Source of the DNA: Candidatus Rifleibacteriota bacterium
GTDB taxonomy: Bacteria; Muiribacteriota; Ozemobacteria; Ozemobacterales; Ozemobacteraceae
Length of the DNA: 47,159 nt
Direction of reading: 5' to 3'
Assembly (NCBI GenBank): GCA_015233155.1
Contig: JADFYG010000049.1
Location: forward strand, 1-47,159
Below the pieces are notes generated by a model, which made no database searches, had not been told where the DNA came from, and was given only the letters and a program-made list of their open reading frames with translations. Positions 1 to 8,964 of the stretch are shown here, piece by piece. Numbering within the stretch: the first letter of the stretch is position 1; the number at the start of each line of letters is the position of its first letter. The position numbers and the translations under genes are program-made.

Positions 1-3000
1 CTTGGTAGCATTTCCAACGGTGATTTTGCTGACATCGAAGCCTGTGACAACCTCGCTGAAAGTTACCGTCACTGTAAAAGGCGCATTGGTTGGATCCTGG
101 GCGGTAGTCGACAAAGCTACGGTCGGAAGGACATTGTCGTAGCCGCGTGTCAACGTCGATGCCGCCGTGTTGTCAATGACAGAGGGGATGTTCGCCGCGC
201 CTGCTGCGACATCAACGGTTACGTTGGTTCCCGAGATGACCGGAGTAATCAGAACAGTCCAGGTTTTACTTGCCACTGTATTCGTAAGAGCTGATTTGTT
301 GCCGTTACCAACGGTGATATCGCTGATATCGAAGCCGGTGACTGTGTCGCTGAAAGCGACAGTCACAGTAAAGGGAGCGCTGGCCGGGTTCGGAGCCGGA
401 GTGCACAATGTTACAGTTGGACCGACAGCACTTCCAAACCAGCCCGTGAACTGCCTTGCTAATGAGTCGGTGCCGCCCTCAGAATAGCGGGGCGCAGGCG
501 CAGCGACATTCACAGTTACGTTGGTTCCTATGGTGATCGGAGTGATCAATACTGTCCAGGTCTGACTTGCAACCGTGTTCGTAAACGCGGATTTGTTGCC
601 GTTTGTCACGACGATTTTGCTGATATCGAAGCCGGTGACCGCCTCGCTGAAAGCTATCGTCGCAGTAAAAGCACCATTGACTGGATCCGAGGCCGGAGTA
701 GACAAAGTCACACTTGGCGCAACATTGTCATATCCGCGTGTCAACGTCGAAGCCGCTGTGTTGTAGTTGCCGGCCGAATCTGAAGCCACACCCGCTGCAA
801 CATCCACAGTTACGTTGGTTCCGGAGGTAACCGGCGTGATCAATACTGTCCAGGTCTGACTTGCAACCGTGTTCGTAAACGCGGATTTGTTGCCGTTTGT
901 CACGACGATTTTGCTGATATCGAAGCCGGTGACCGCCTCGCTGAAAGCTACTGTCACGGTAAAGGCAGCGCTGGCAGGATTTGGGGCGGGAGTAGACAAA
1001 GTCACGCCTGGAGCAATAGTATCTACCAGCCAACCGTTGCCCTGACCTGTTAATGAAACGTTCCCTGCGTTGTCCACAGCTCGAACACTTGCATAATACG
1101 TCGTGCCATTCACCAAACCCAGACCTGTCATGCTTGCCGTCGTGACATTGCCAACGGTGGTCCAGTCCTGTATTTGAGTGCCCCCTAAAGTATTCCCGAT
1201 CGCAACTTCGTAGCGCCTGATCCCGCTTCCGCCTTCAGTACTGGGCGTCCAGCTTATTACTGGCGTAGTTGTAGTCGAACTGGCCGCCACGCCGTCGTTG
1301 ACAACCGGTGTCCCCGGAAGAACATTGACAAACATACGCGTCAACAACTGTGCAGCCGCAGTATTGCCATTGCCCGCGGAGTCCTGTGCGGAATTTGCGG
1401 CTACATCCACGGTTACGTTCATTCCAGAGGTAATCGGAGTTATCAGAATCGTCCAAACCTGGTTAGGCGTCGTATTCGTAAAGCTACCTTTGGTAGCGTT
1501 TGCAACAACAATATCCGTGGCGTCAAATCCAGTGACGTTTTCACTGAATGTTACTGTAACGGTAAATGGTGCATTGATTGCACTCGAGGCAACAGACGTC
1601 AAAGTCACGCTAGGACCGACATTGTCGAATCCACGCGTCAACTGTATTGCCGCTGTGTTGGCGTTACCCGACAAGTCCTGTGCGGAATTTGCTGCAACAT
1701 CTACTGTTACTGAGGCTCCAGGGGTAGTTGGAGTGATGGGAATCGTCCAGATTCTGCCTGGTGCAGTATTCGTCAAAACGCCTTTGGTAGCGTTTGTAAC
1801 GAGGATATCCGTGGCATCGAAGCCAGTTACATCTTCACTGAATGTAACCGTTACTGTAAAAGCCGCATTGGTCGGATCCGGGGCGCCTGTCGTCAATGCG
1901 ACGGTCGGAGCGACATTGTCAAATAGACGCGACAACTGTGTTGCCGCAGTGTTGGCATTGCCTATAGAGTCTTGAGCTGCATTTGCCGAGACATCTACGC
2001 TTACCGTGGCTCCAGAGGTAGTCGGAATGATCGACATTGTCCAAACCCGGTTTGGCGTCGTATTCGTCAAACTGCCCTTGGTGCCGTTCGTCACTACAAC
2101 ATCCGTGGCATCGAAGCCGGTGACGTCCTTGTTAAAGGTTATTGTCACGTCAAAAGCCGCGTTGGTCGGGTTTGAGGCGATAGTGGACAACGCAACGGTC
2201 GGAGCGACATTGTCAAAGACGCGAATCAACGGCGTTGCCGCACTGTTACCGTTTCCGGAGGAGTCATTAGCAGTGTTTGCGGCAACATCCACGGTTATCG
2301 TACCCGGAGTGGTCGGAGTGATCTGAATCGTCCAGACCTGATTTGGCGTCATAGTTGCAAGACTGCCTTTTGTGCCGTTTGTAACGACAATATCCGAGGC
2401 GTCGAAACCGGTGACGTCTTTGTTGAATGCCACTGTCACGATAAATGGCGCATTGGTCGGGTTCGAAGCCGTAGACGACAAAACCACTGCCGGAGCAACA
2501 TTGTCAAAGGCTCGTGACAACTGCGTTGCCGAGGTATTGCCGGTGCCGAAGGAGTTAATAGCGGCATTTGCGGCAACATCCACGGTTATCGTGCCCGGAG
2601 TGGTCGGAGTGATTGGAATTGTCCAGACTCTGCCAGATATCACGGTCGTCAGACTGCCTTTGGTGGCGTTTGCCACGGAGATATCCGTGGCGTCAAACCC
2701 TGTGACGAAGTCGCCGAATGATATCGTCACGATAAAAGGCGCGTTAACCGGATTGGGGGCGGTAGTCGATAACACCACGCTTGGCGCAGCACCGATAAAT
2801 GTGCGATACAACGGTGACGCCGCTGTGTTCCCAACTCCTGTCGATGAATCTTTGGCCGCATTTGCAGCAACATCAACAGTTACAGTTCCGGCGCCTGTCG
2901 GCGTGATAACGGCCGCCCAGACCTTGCCGGGAATGCTATTCGAAAAATTGCCTTTGATGCCGTTGGAAACTACAATATCTCCGAAATCGAACCCCGTAAC

Positions 3001-3492
3001 TGCATTGTCGAAAGTTATCGTCACTGGGAAAGCCGCAGAGACCGGATTAAGAGATGTGGAGGTCAAAGCCACTCCCGGTGGGGTCGCCGTCGGGGAGGCT
3101 ACAATGCCAGTGGGTGTTGCGACCGAAACCAGCTTCTCATATTTGTCGCCGAGTGTGTAGTATTCAGGCGTGTTGCCGGAGGCCGGTATACGCTTATATC
3201 CCCAATCGGGGATTGCGTCCGGTTCCGGGTCGACGGGAGCCGCCCGCAAATAACGCGTGGAGCCGAGCCAGAGCTCACTTATCGTGTCAGGATAACGACC
3301 TTTGTCAGCACGATATTCACTCAGTACTGTACGCAAAGTCTTGTCATTCGCTTGCATGATCGCATTGCTGCTATCCGAGGTATAACTCTGGTAAAGAGGT
3401 GAAACCAGCGCAACCGTCGCTGTGAGAATACAAATAACTACGGTTATCTCGAGTAAAGAGAAACCGAATAATATATCTTTGCGAGTCGCCAT
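1..3492 (-). CDS. Prepilin-like N-terminus fused to Ig-like repeats and FN3 (partial, runs off the window)
   Basis: Reading minus from the ATG at 3492-3490, the frame stays open to base 1, so at least 1164 codons are present and the C-terminus is missing. The N-terminus has a type IV prepilin/pseudopilin signature: a short basic leader, then G-F-S-L-L-E and a long hydrophobic helix. A stretch with YRADKGRYP follows, as seen in type II secretion-like pseudopilins. From about residue 145 come tandem repeats of about 95 residues, with cores such as TGFDASDIVVTN, VWTIQITP and TVDVAANTANDSSGNGN, typical of bacterial Ig-like domains. Six repeats precede an FN3 domain (about 1020-1310) and at least three and a half follow it. 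AAGGAG sits 5-6 nt before the ATG. It is likely processed by prepilin peptidase and surface exposed. Which secretion machine it uses cannot be seen here. Family assignment is confident; function is inferred. Confidence 0.85.
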   Translation of the reverse strand, partial: MATRKDILFGFSLLEITVVICILTATVALVSPLYQSYTSDSSNAIMQANDKTLRTVLSEYRADKGRYPDTISELWLGSTRYLRAAPVDPEPDAIPDWGYKRIPASGNTPEYYTLGDKYEKLVSVATPTGIVASPTATPPGVALTSTSLNPVSAAFPVTITFDNAVTGFDFGDIVVSNGIKGNFSNSIPGKVWAAVITPTGAGTVTVDVAANAAKDSSTGVGNTAASPLYRTFIGAAPSVVLSTTAPNPVNAPFIVTISFGDFVTGFDATDISVANATKGSLTTVISGRVWTIPITPTTPGTITVDVAANAAINSFGTGNTSATQLSRAFDNVAPAVVLSSTASNPTNAPFIVTVAFNKDVTGFDASDIVVTNGTKGSLATMTPNQVWTIQITPTTPGTITVDVAANTANDSSGNGNSAATPLIRVFDNVAPTVALSTIASNPTNAAFDVTITFNKDVTGFDATDVVVTNGTKGSLTNTTPNRVWTMSIIPTTSGATVSVDVSANAAQDSIGNANTAATQLSRLFDNVAPTVALTTGAPDPTNAAFTVTVTFSEDVTGFDATDILVTNATKGVLTNTAPGRIWTIPITPTTPGASVTVDVAANSAQDLSGNANTAAIQLTRGFDNVGPSVTLTSVASSAINAPFTVTVTFSENVTGFDATDIVVANATKGSFTNTTPNQVWTILITPITSGMNVTVDVAANSAQDSAGNGNTAAAQLLTRMFVNVLPGTPVVNDGVAASSTTTTPVISWTPSTEGGSGIRRYEVAIGNTLGGTQIQDWTTVGNVTTASMTGLGLVNGTTYYASVRAVDNAGNVSLTGQGNGWLVDTIAPGVTLSTPAPNPASAAFTVTVAFSEAVTGFDISKIVVTNGNKSAFTNTVASQTWTVLITPVTSGTNVTVDVAAGVASDSAGNYNTAASTLTRGYDNVAPSVTLSTPASDPVNGAFTATIAFSEAVTGFDISKIVVTNGNKSAFTNTVASQTWTVLITPITIGTNVTVNVAAPAPRYSEGGTDSLARQFTGWFGSAVGPTVTLCTPAPNPASAPFTVTVAFSDTVTGFDISDITVGNGNKSALTNTVASKTWTVLITPVISGTNVTVDVAAGAANIPSVIDNTAASTLTRGYDNVLPTVALSTTAQDPTNAPFTVTVTFSEVVTGFDVSKITVGNATK
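542..950. repeat. 115-bp identical direct repeat inside the Ig-repeat gene
   Basis: Bases 542-656 and 836-950 are identical (115 bp, offset 294 bp = 98 codons), while other repeats of this gene differ at many positions. This points to recent duplication or gene conversion between adjacent Ig-like units. Confidence 0.9.
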
Positions 3493-3823
3493 AAATTCTC
3501 CTTGCCTCTTACCGGTCCGAAATGCCATCGATCACGCAACCAGCAAAATCGCATCCATGCACATCAGGCTGAAAACGGTTAAAAAGCACCAACTAAATCT
3601 TTTATGTCAAAACAGTTCAGGACGATCTATTGATATCGCCAAAGATAACTTTATGACACGGAAAGACTCGACACACGCTGTTCCGCAATTTCATTATACA
3701 ATATATTTGCGGGATTTTAGCGGACTTCCGCACATTTCATCGAGAATCAACACTTATGGTATCATCTCCATCAGATGTTTAGGGCACGCCCGGCCGGTAA
3801 TATCCGAGCGCGACACAGGGGAA
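3493..3823. other. Divergent intergenic region
   Basis: This AT-rich stretch separates the minus-strand prepilin-like gene from the plus-strand kinase. Apart from a candidate minus-strand -10 box near 3693-3698, I see no convincing gene or structure in it. A plus-strand open frame that begins inside the prepilin gene runs through it but has no coding character. Confidence 0.5.
3693..3698 (-). promoter_or_regulatory. Candidate -10 box (TATAAT, minus strand)
   Basis: The minus strand reads TTGTATAATG here, about 200 bp upstream of the prepilin-like start. No good TTGACA-like -35 box lies at the usual distance, so this is weak and based on a consensus match only. Confidence 0.2.
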
Positions 3824-3904
3824 ATGGAAATGAAGCATCGGATCGATTGCAACACGCCTCTTGAGCTGCACCTGGCTGCCGAGAATACGGCGAAAGTTGC
3901 ATGA
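3824..3904 (+). CDS. Possible 26-residue leader ORF overlapping the kinase start
   Basis: A short frame starts at ATG 3824 (or ATG 3830, 24 residues) and ends at TGA 3902-3904, so its stop overlaps the kinase ATG as ATGA. AGGGG at 3816-3820 would suit the ATG at 3830. The kinase ATG itself has no clear ribosome binding site, so coupled translation through this frame is a reasonable explanation. The peptide has no recognisable domain and may not be a functional product. Confidence 0.25.
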   Translation: MEMKHRIDCNTPLELHLAAENTAKVA

Positions 3905-6900
3905 GCAGGGAATCGACGCCGCGATTTCTCGCCGGGTGGCTGTTCCGACTGTTCTTCATCGGTCTCATCATCTGGCGCTCGATCTGTCGTCTCCCTTTCG
4001 TCGCCAACCAGTTTCTTTTCCCGCTCGACAGGCTTTCCTCCGCCAGCCATGCTCTCCTGCTCGGGACGGTCGGAACTCTGGTCTTCGACGTAGTGGCGTT
4101 TCTCGCGCTGCTTTTCGGGACCGGGCGCCGTTCCGTTCGCGCACTGCTCGCGATCTGGTTTCTGGCCTACGTTCCGGTATCGCTCCGGATCGGCGTAAAT
4201 CTCGACTACCTCTGGTACAACGGTGTCGGTGTGCTCTTGGGACTGTCCATGGCGATGGTCGGCTGCGCGGTCTTCCGCGAGATGGCCATCCGGGGCAGGA
4301 TCTTTCTCGTTTGCCTGTTCGCGGCTATCGTTCCGATGATCATCCTGGGATTCTCGATCACGCGGCAGTTCGACTTCATGCTCGACGCGGCATACGTCCC
4401 CTGGCTCCAGCGGCTGGTCAAGATACCGGTCAAGGAACTTGATCGAAGTCTAGGGGAAAAGCTCAGGACTGGACTCAGACTAGTGTATGGATGTGATCCC
4501 GCAGGCAGGGGGTTCCGATTCCCGAAAACGATCGCGGAGTTCTCGGAAAGAGTCCATGAGGCTGATATTCCGATGCCGATCATCAAGGAGGTGTTCCTGC
4601 CGGAGACCATTGAGTCGATCCCGCTTCATCTTGATGGGGAGCCCCTTCGATCCGCGCTGGTGAAGGCGTTCGGCGGAAAACTTCCGGTCAATGTCGTCAG
4701 TTCCGATCCTGCTTTGCTGGAGCAGCGAGTCACGTTAGATGCCAAGAACTGGGAAATCGGACGGACAATCCGCGGGATAGCTTCGGCCGCCACCGTCGCT
4801 CTCGACTGGGACGGTCGGACGGTGACAGTCCGTCGGCCCGAGGATCCGATTTCCGCTTCTCCGGCAACACTACTGCCACTGCCCGTTACACCCAGTGAAT
4901 TCGACACCTTCTTCAATGAGGCCGCGTTATTCTGCGATCGGATGTCCACTGACACTGTATTCGTGACCTGGAATAAATGCGACGCTAAAGGGACCGAAGT
5001 CCTGGATCTGGTAATCCCGTGGAATCCCCGATTCCCCGGACGAAGCTTCCTCTTCGCGCAGATGGATCTCGCCGGGTGGCTCATGAAGAGGATTCCGTCG
5101 ACAGAAACCGCGGAGAACCCCGGGCTTCGCTTCATCTATCCGAATCGCCTCGAGGATTTCCAAAGGGTCTTCCCCGGGTTTCGCATCCCCGACCGAGTCA
5201 AAGAGTCGCAGGCGATGTTCCACGTCTCCAACACTAGCCTCACGGAAAAGTCGATGCTCCAGAACTTCCCCGTTCTCGGTACCGCCGATCCCGAGGCCCA
5301 TTATAGCCGATACCTCACATTGAAAAGCGGCATCGACAAGGATAAGTTTGCAGGCGAGGTCCTGCTGGATCCGAAATTCTATGACCGTGACGAGATGTTG
5401 GTTGACGGCTCCGGAACACCGTGGGTCCTGGCCGGATGGAATACCGACGTATCCAAGATTCCGTTTCTGACGACCTTCTCGTTCGATCGCAGCCGCCGGA
5501 TCCTGCTCAGCCAGTTTTTTGAGCCGGTCTGGTATGGCCTGATCGCGCTGTTCATCGCCGGGGCCCTCAGCATTCTATCGAGTTCGAGTCTGAGCCGCCC
5601 GATTCGTGAAATCACCGTCGCGGCGCTTCGAATACGAGACGGAGACCTCGCGACCGAGATTCCCGAGTCCTCCGACGGCGGCGAGATCCATGATCTTGCG
5701 CTGGCCCTTCGCTTTATGGCCGAAGGGCTGAAGGGTCGGCTGAATCTCGCGAACCGCCAGCTTCTTCGTGAGAAAGACAAGCTCGAAACGCTGCTCGAAT
5801 CGACGCGCGAAGGAATTCTGATGATCACCGGGGAGGGTCAGATTGCCTATGCTAACGTCGCCGCCCGCGCGTGGTTTGAACTTCCGCAGCTTACTCCCTC
5901 CACACCTGACAAACCCCGGGAAACTCCCGATACCTCCCCCGAACCGATGCCCGACTTTCTCGAAGCCCTACGGAAGATCGGTACGAAGTTCCAGCCTCCT
6001 CCTCCCGGAAGCTGGAAACCAGATCTCGAAGCCTGGCATACGATGTTCGAGACGGCTCCCACGGGTTCCCTTATTCCCAAGGTCCTTGTCCTGTATGTGA
6101 AGCGGCTGCCCGATCCCGGCGGCGATACCGAGATCGGGGAACATTCACGGTTCCTCGCGGTCTTCCGCGATGTTACCGTCGAACGCGAGATCGACCGGAT
6201 GAAGAGCGAGTTCGTGTCGCTCGTCTCGCACGAGCTACGGACTCCCCTCACCTCGATCAAAGCCTATACGGAGATGATTCTCGACGGCGACGTGAGCGAC
6301 GAGATGCAGAAGCGTGAGTATCTCCAAATCGTCGACGATGAAACGGACCGACTGACTCGCCTGATCAACGAACTGCTTGACATCGCAAGGATCGAATCGG
6401 GCCGTCGCCCTCTCCGTCGCGAACAGATCGATCTGGTCGCGATCACAGGCGAGGTGTTGAACCTCATAGGAACACAGGCTGCGGCGAAGGGCCTGAAAAT
6501 CATTCTCGCCCCCGGTCCCGCGAAGGCGCTCTTCGTCGGGGACCCGGATCTACTCAAGCAGCTAGCTATCAACCTCACCAGCAATGCCGTGAAGTACACG
6601 AAGGAAGGCGAAGTAACGATCTCATTGGAGGTCGGGACGAACGGTGAGACGATCTGGCGGTTCGCCGACACCGGCATAGGCCTGACTCCGGACGAACAGG
6701 AAAAGCTGTTCACACGGTTCTTCAGAGCCGATTCCGACTATGTCCGCTCGACACGCGGAACGGGTCTTGGTCTGGCGCTAGTCAAACAGATCGCCGACGC
6801 ACACGGAGCCCAGATTACGATCGACAGCACCTGGGGAAAGGGATCAATCTTCAGCGTTCACCTGAGGTCCGAAGGCCACCAGGCCCCACCACCTGCGTAA
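3901..6900 (+). CDS. Large membrane sensor histidine kinase (HAMP-PAS-HisKA-HATPase)
   Basis: This 999-residue protein is a transmembrane two-component sensor. About four to five hydrophobic segments lie in the first 160 residues. A large region without recognised domains (about 165-535) is probably extracytoplasmic. A membrane helix near 540-558 leads into a HAMP-like linker and a PAS-like segment (about 630-760). The HisKA domain has SHELRTP with the phospho-acceptor at H777. The ATPase domain shows the N-box NLTSNAVKYT (N891), DTGIGL and GTGLGLALV, so catalysis looks intact. No response regulator lies next to it, so its partner is elsewhere. The start is the ATG overlapping a short upstream frame. 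The signal it senses is unknown. Confidence 0.92.
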   Translation: MSRESTPRFLAGWLFRLFFIGLIIWRSICRLPFVANQFLFPLDRLSSASHALLLGTVGTLVFDVVAFLALLFGTGRRSVRALLAIWFLAYVPVSLRIGVNLDYLWYNGVGVLLGLSMAMVGCAVFREMAIRGRIFLVCLFAAIVPMIILGFSITRQFDFMLDAAYVPWLQRLVKIPVKELDRSLGEKLRTGLRLVYGCDPAGRGFRFPKTIAEFSERVHEADIPMPIIKEVFLPETIESIPLHLDGEPLRSALVKAFGGKLPVNVVSSDPALLEQRVTLDAKNWEIGRTIRGIASAATVALDWDGRTVTVRRPEDPISASPATLLPLPVTPSEFDTFFNEAALFCDRMSTDTVFVTWNKCDAKGTEVLDLVIPWNPRFPGRSFLFAQMDLAGWLMKRIPSTETAENPGLRFIYPNRLEDFQRVFPGFRIPDRVKESQAMFHVSNTSLTEKSMLQNFPVLGTADPEAHYSRYLTLKSGIDKDKFAGEVLLDPKFYDRDEMLVDGSGTPWVLAGWNTDVSKIPFLTTFSFDRSRRILLSQFFEPVWYGLIALFIAGALSILSSSSLSRPIREITVAALRIRDGDLATEIPESSDGGEIHDLALALRFMAEGLKGRLNLANRQLLREKDKLETLLESTREGILMITGEGQIAYANVAARAWFELPQLTPSTPDKPRETPDTSPEPMPDFLEALRKIGTKFQPPPPGSWKPDLEAWHTMFETAPTGSLIPKVLVLYVKRLPDPGGDTEIGEHSRFLAVFRDVTVEREIDRMKSEFVSLVSHELRTPLTSIKAYTEMILDGDVSDEMQKREYLQIVDDETDRLTRLINELLDIARIESGRRPLRREQIDLVAITGEVLNLIGTQAAAKGLKIILAPGPAKALFVGDPDLLKQLAINLTSNAVKYTKEGEVTISLEVGTNGETIWRFADTGIGLTPDEQEKLFTRFFRADSDYVRSTRGTGLGLALVKQIADAHGAQITIDSTWGKGSIFSVHLRSEGHQAPPPA

Positions 6901-6920
6901 CCTGCACGCTTCCATTCATT

Positions 6921-6938
6921 GGTGCGCCGAAGCGCACC
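6921..6938. terminator. Perfect hairpin between convergent genes
   Basis: GGTGCGC-CGAA-GCGCACC forms a 7-bp stem with a 4-nt loop, 20 bp after the kinase stop and 28 bp before the end of the convergent minus-strand gene. No U-run follows on either strand, so it could instead be a REP-like palindrome or a transcript-stabilising hairpin. Confidence 0.45.
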
Positions 6939-6966
6939 CTACTGCACATATTGGGATTTAACTTAC

Positions 6967-8724
6967 TTAATCAGGATGCTTTGCAATCTGCCGCTGTGTC
7001 AAACAGCGCCTGGCTGAAGAATCGTCTTCTAAAATATTTATCCAGCCTTCAGCTACCATAGCCCAGTCAGACGCTTCTTTCGCAATATCTTCCCCTCTAA
7101 CGAGGCACCTCCTGGCATCCGCTTCAGAATCGAAGATTTCCGACCAACATTCCGCACAGAGTACTAAATCTGATGAATTTTTTGCGGCTTTTTCCTTTAT
7201 TTCCAGAATATCTTTCGGACAGTCTGGAAACATGGTTTTCCATTGTTTTACTTCGTCCTTGAAACTTTTTGTATTTCTGCCGTTATCGATCAAGACGGCC
7301 TGTTCAGAGCACCGTCCTGCCTCACAATCGTCATTCAGTAAGCTGCTCCATACTTTGGCTATATTCTTCCAGCAAGTCGATGTTGTCGCAACTTCTTCTG
7401 CTTTTCGAAGGCACCGGAGGGCATCCTTTTTAGAATCCAGAATTTCCAGCCAAAGTTCGGCACAGGTTGTCAGATCGATCGAATGCTCGGCGGCATTTTC
7501 CGCATTATAGAGGGAAGCTTTCACCATACCATCATCTGATAATAAACGATCCCAGGCTCTTGCATTATTTATCCAAAAATTGAAGCGCTTCGACACAGGT
7601 AAATCAAGCTGTGAACTGCTTCTAGTTAAGCAACGGCGTATTTCCTCCGGATTGTCCTCCGCCCGGTATCTCAACTTAGCAACCATTATCCAATCGTTAG
7701 GAGTTTCCGCCATGGCTTCCATTTCAGTCAGACATTTCAAGCTTCTTTCCTCATCATTCAGCATGTCTTTCCAGCTGCCGGCTGTAAATCCCCAGTCATA
7801 AAAACGGCCGCCCGTGGATTCAGCGTTTTCAAGAAATTTTCGGGTATTTTCTTCCTTTCCGCAAAGGATGCGCTCAATACCGGCGAAGTCCAGCCATTCC
7901 GACGTACGGACCAATTTATTTTTTGCGGTTTCAAGACATTGCTTAGAGCATTGCTCTTCTCCAAAAATTTTCATCCAGTTGTATGCGCATGAACCAAAGT
8001 TCGCGGAGGAAACGGCCATTTCTTCAGCTTTTTCCAGGCAGTTACGAGCCCTCTCGTCCTCATGAAACAGGTCTTTCCAGGCTTCAGAGCAATTGATCCA
8101 AACACCGCAATTTTCATTATCGTCACCCTCATTCGCCGCTAAAGGTGTCTGGGGAGAAAGTGCCGCTTCGACTTCCTCTAATATCCCTCTGGAAGAAACA
8201 TCATCATCGAAAAGGATCTTCAGGGCCCTGGAAATCTCACAAGATACTTTCAGATTGTCTGAACGGGGAAAATCTTTGAGCAGCTCCAGGCCTCTATCTT
8301 TTTCCTCATAGGCCGTAATCAAAAGAAGAATCGGATTCAAATCCTCTCGACGGGCAATGACTTTCTCCAATTCCTGGTGGGCATTCGCTTGATCCTCTTT
8401 TGAGCATTCCAGGAAAGAGAACAAATACTTGTATTGTCGCCTTTGATACGGCGAAAAAGAAGTCAATAGCAAAAGTAAATCCTGGAAGTTCCGATCAGCG
8501 ATCATTGCACCAATGGATGGAACTGCATAGCATTTCCCATTATGCAGGCTTATACCACTAACGCACCCTTTATCCAAAAGTTCCAAGCCATCAATACCTG
8601 ACAATGGCCTGAAAAAAGCTACTTTGCCTGTATCTAATCGGGCTTGGAGCAAGGCCCTGAATTTTGGATGATATTCATACCATTTTACTCTCTTTACATC
8701 TGAAGACATCGCTTGTCCAGCCAT
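6967..8724 (-). CDS. Helical-repeat protein with Trp/Cys-rich ~33-residue repeats
   Basis: This 585-residue protein has no signal peptide or membrane segment and is probably cytoplasmic. Residues 1 to about 190 form an N-terminal region I do not recognise. From about 205 to the C-terminus there are about eleven degenerate repeats of 32-36 residues. A typical unit is DARRCLVRGEDIAKEASDW followed by AEGWINILEDD: a CL pair, an acidic or alanine-rich helix, a Trp, a second Trp helix and an acidic turn. The pattern predicts paired helices as in TPR or Sel1-type solenoids, but the spacing and the conserved Trp/Cys do not match those consensus motifs. The last repeat breaks off in its first helix. 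GGAAGGA lies immediately before the first ATG, so the second ATG at 8709 is an alternative start. Role unknown; a protein-protein scaffold is the likeliest guess. Confidence 0.8.
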   Translation of the reverse strand: MAGQAMSSDVKRVKWYEYHPKFRALLQARLDTGKVAFFRPLSGIDGLELLDKGCVSGISLHNGKCYAVPSIGAMIADRNFQDLLLLLTSFSPYQRRQYKYLFSFLECSKEDQANAHQELEKVIARREDLNPILLLITAYEEKDRGLELLKDFPRSDNLKVSCEISRALKILFDDDVSSRGILEEVEAALSPQTPLAANEGDDNENCGVWINCSEAWKDLFHEDERARNCLEKAEEMAVSSANFGSCAYNWMKIFGEEQCSKQCLETAKNKLVRTSEWLDFAGIERILCGKEENTRKFLENAESTGGRFYDWGFTAGSWKDMLNDEERSLKCLTEMEAMAETPNDWIMVAKLRYRAEDNPEEIRRCLTRSSSQLDLPVSKRFNFWINNARAWDRLLSDDGMVKASLYNAENAAEHSIDLTTCAELWLEILDSKKDALRCLRKAEEVATTSTCWKNIAKVWSSLLNDDCEAGRCSEQAVLIDNGRNTKSFKDEVKQWKTMFPDCPKDILEIKEKAAKNSSDLVLCAECWSEIFDSEADARRCLVRGEDIAKEASDWAMVAEGWINILEDDSSARRCLTQRQIAKHPD

Positions 8725-8820
8725 CCTTCCAAGAGTTTATTCTAAGTTTTCCGGAAAATTCCAGGTAATCTGTTCACTGCTTTTGAACGCGGTATGCCGT
8801 GTCCCGAACAACTTAGCAAT

Positions 8821-8935
8821 AGAGTTTCCGAAATGGGTATAAATCCTGTAATGATCGATAAGAACAGTTCCAATGTTATGCTCTTTGAATGATTTTCGCA
8901 ATGTCTTGCCGACTAAGAAATGTGGTTTTGAGTCG
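8821..8935. repeat. Dispersed ~100-bp repeat, copy A
   Basis: It matches 10964-11078 in the same orientation, with about 90% identity over the first 100 bp (shared core AGTTTCCGAAATG and AGAACAGTTCCAATGTTAT). It lies about 100 bp upstream of the helical-repeat gene. A minus-strand frame runs through both copies, but most differences would change amino acids, which argues against a conserved protein. Confidence 0.7.
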
Positions 8936-8964
8936 ATGGTGTACTAAGCATCAACCACAGCAAA

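Noticed and set aside
1298..1975. Plus-strand ORF of 225 codons in the Ig-repeat region
   Set aside because: The real reading is the minus strand, whose translation shows clear Ig-like repeats. The plus-strand frame is a shadow caused by repeated codons.
1..3400. CRISPR-like appearance of the repetitive left end
   Set aside because: The repeats are about 290 bp, keep a reading frame and vary in sequence, so they are coding Ig-like repeats.
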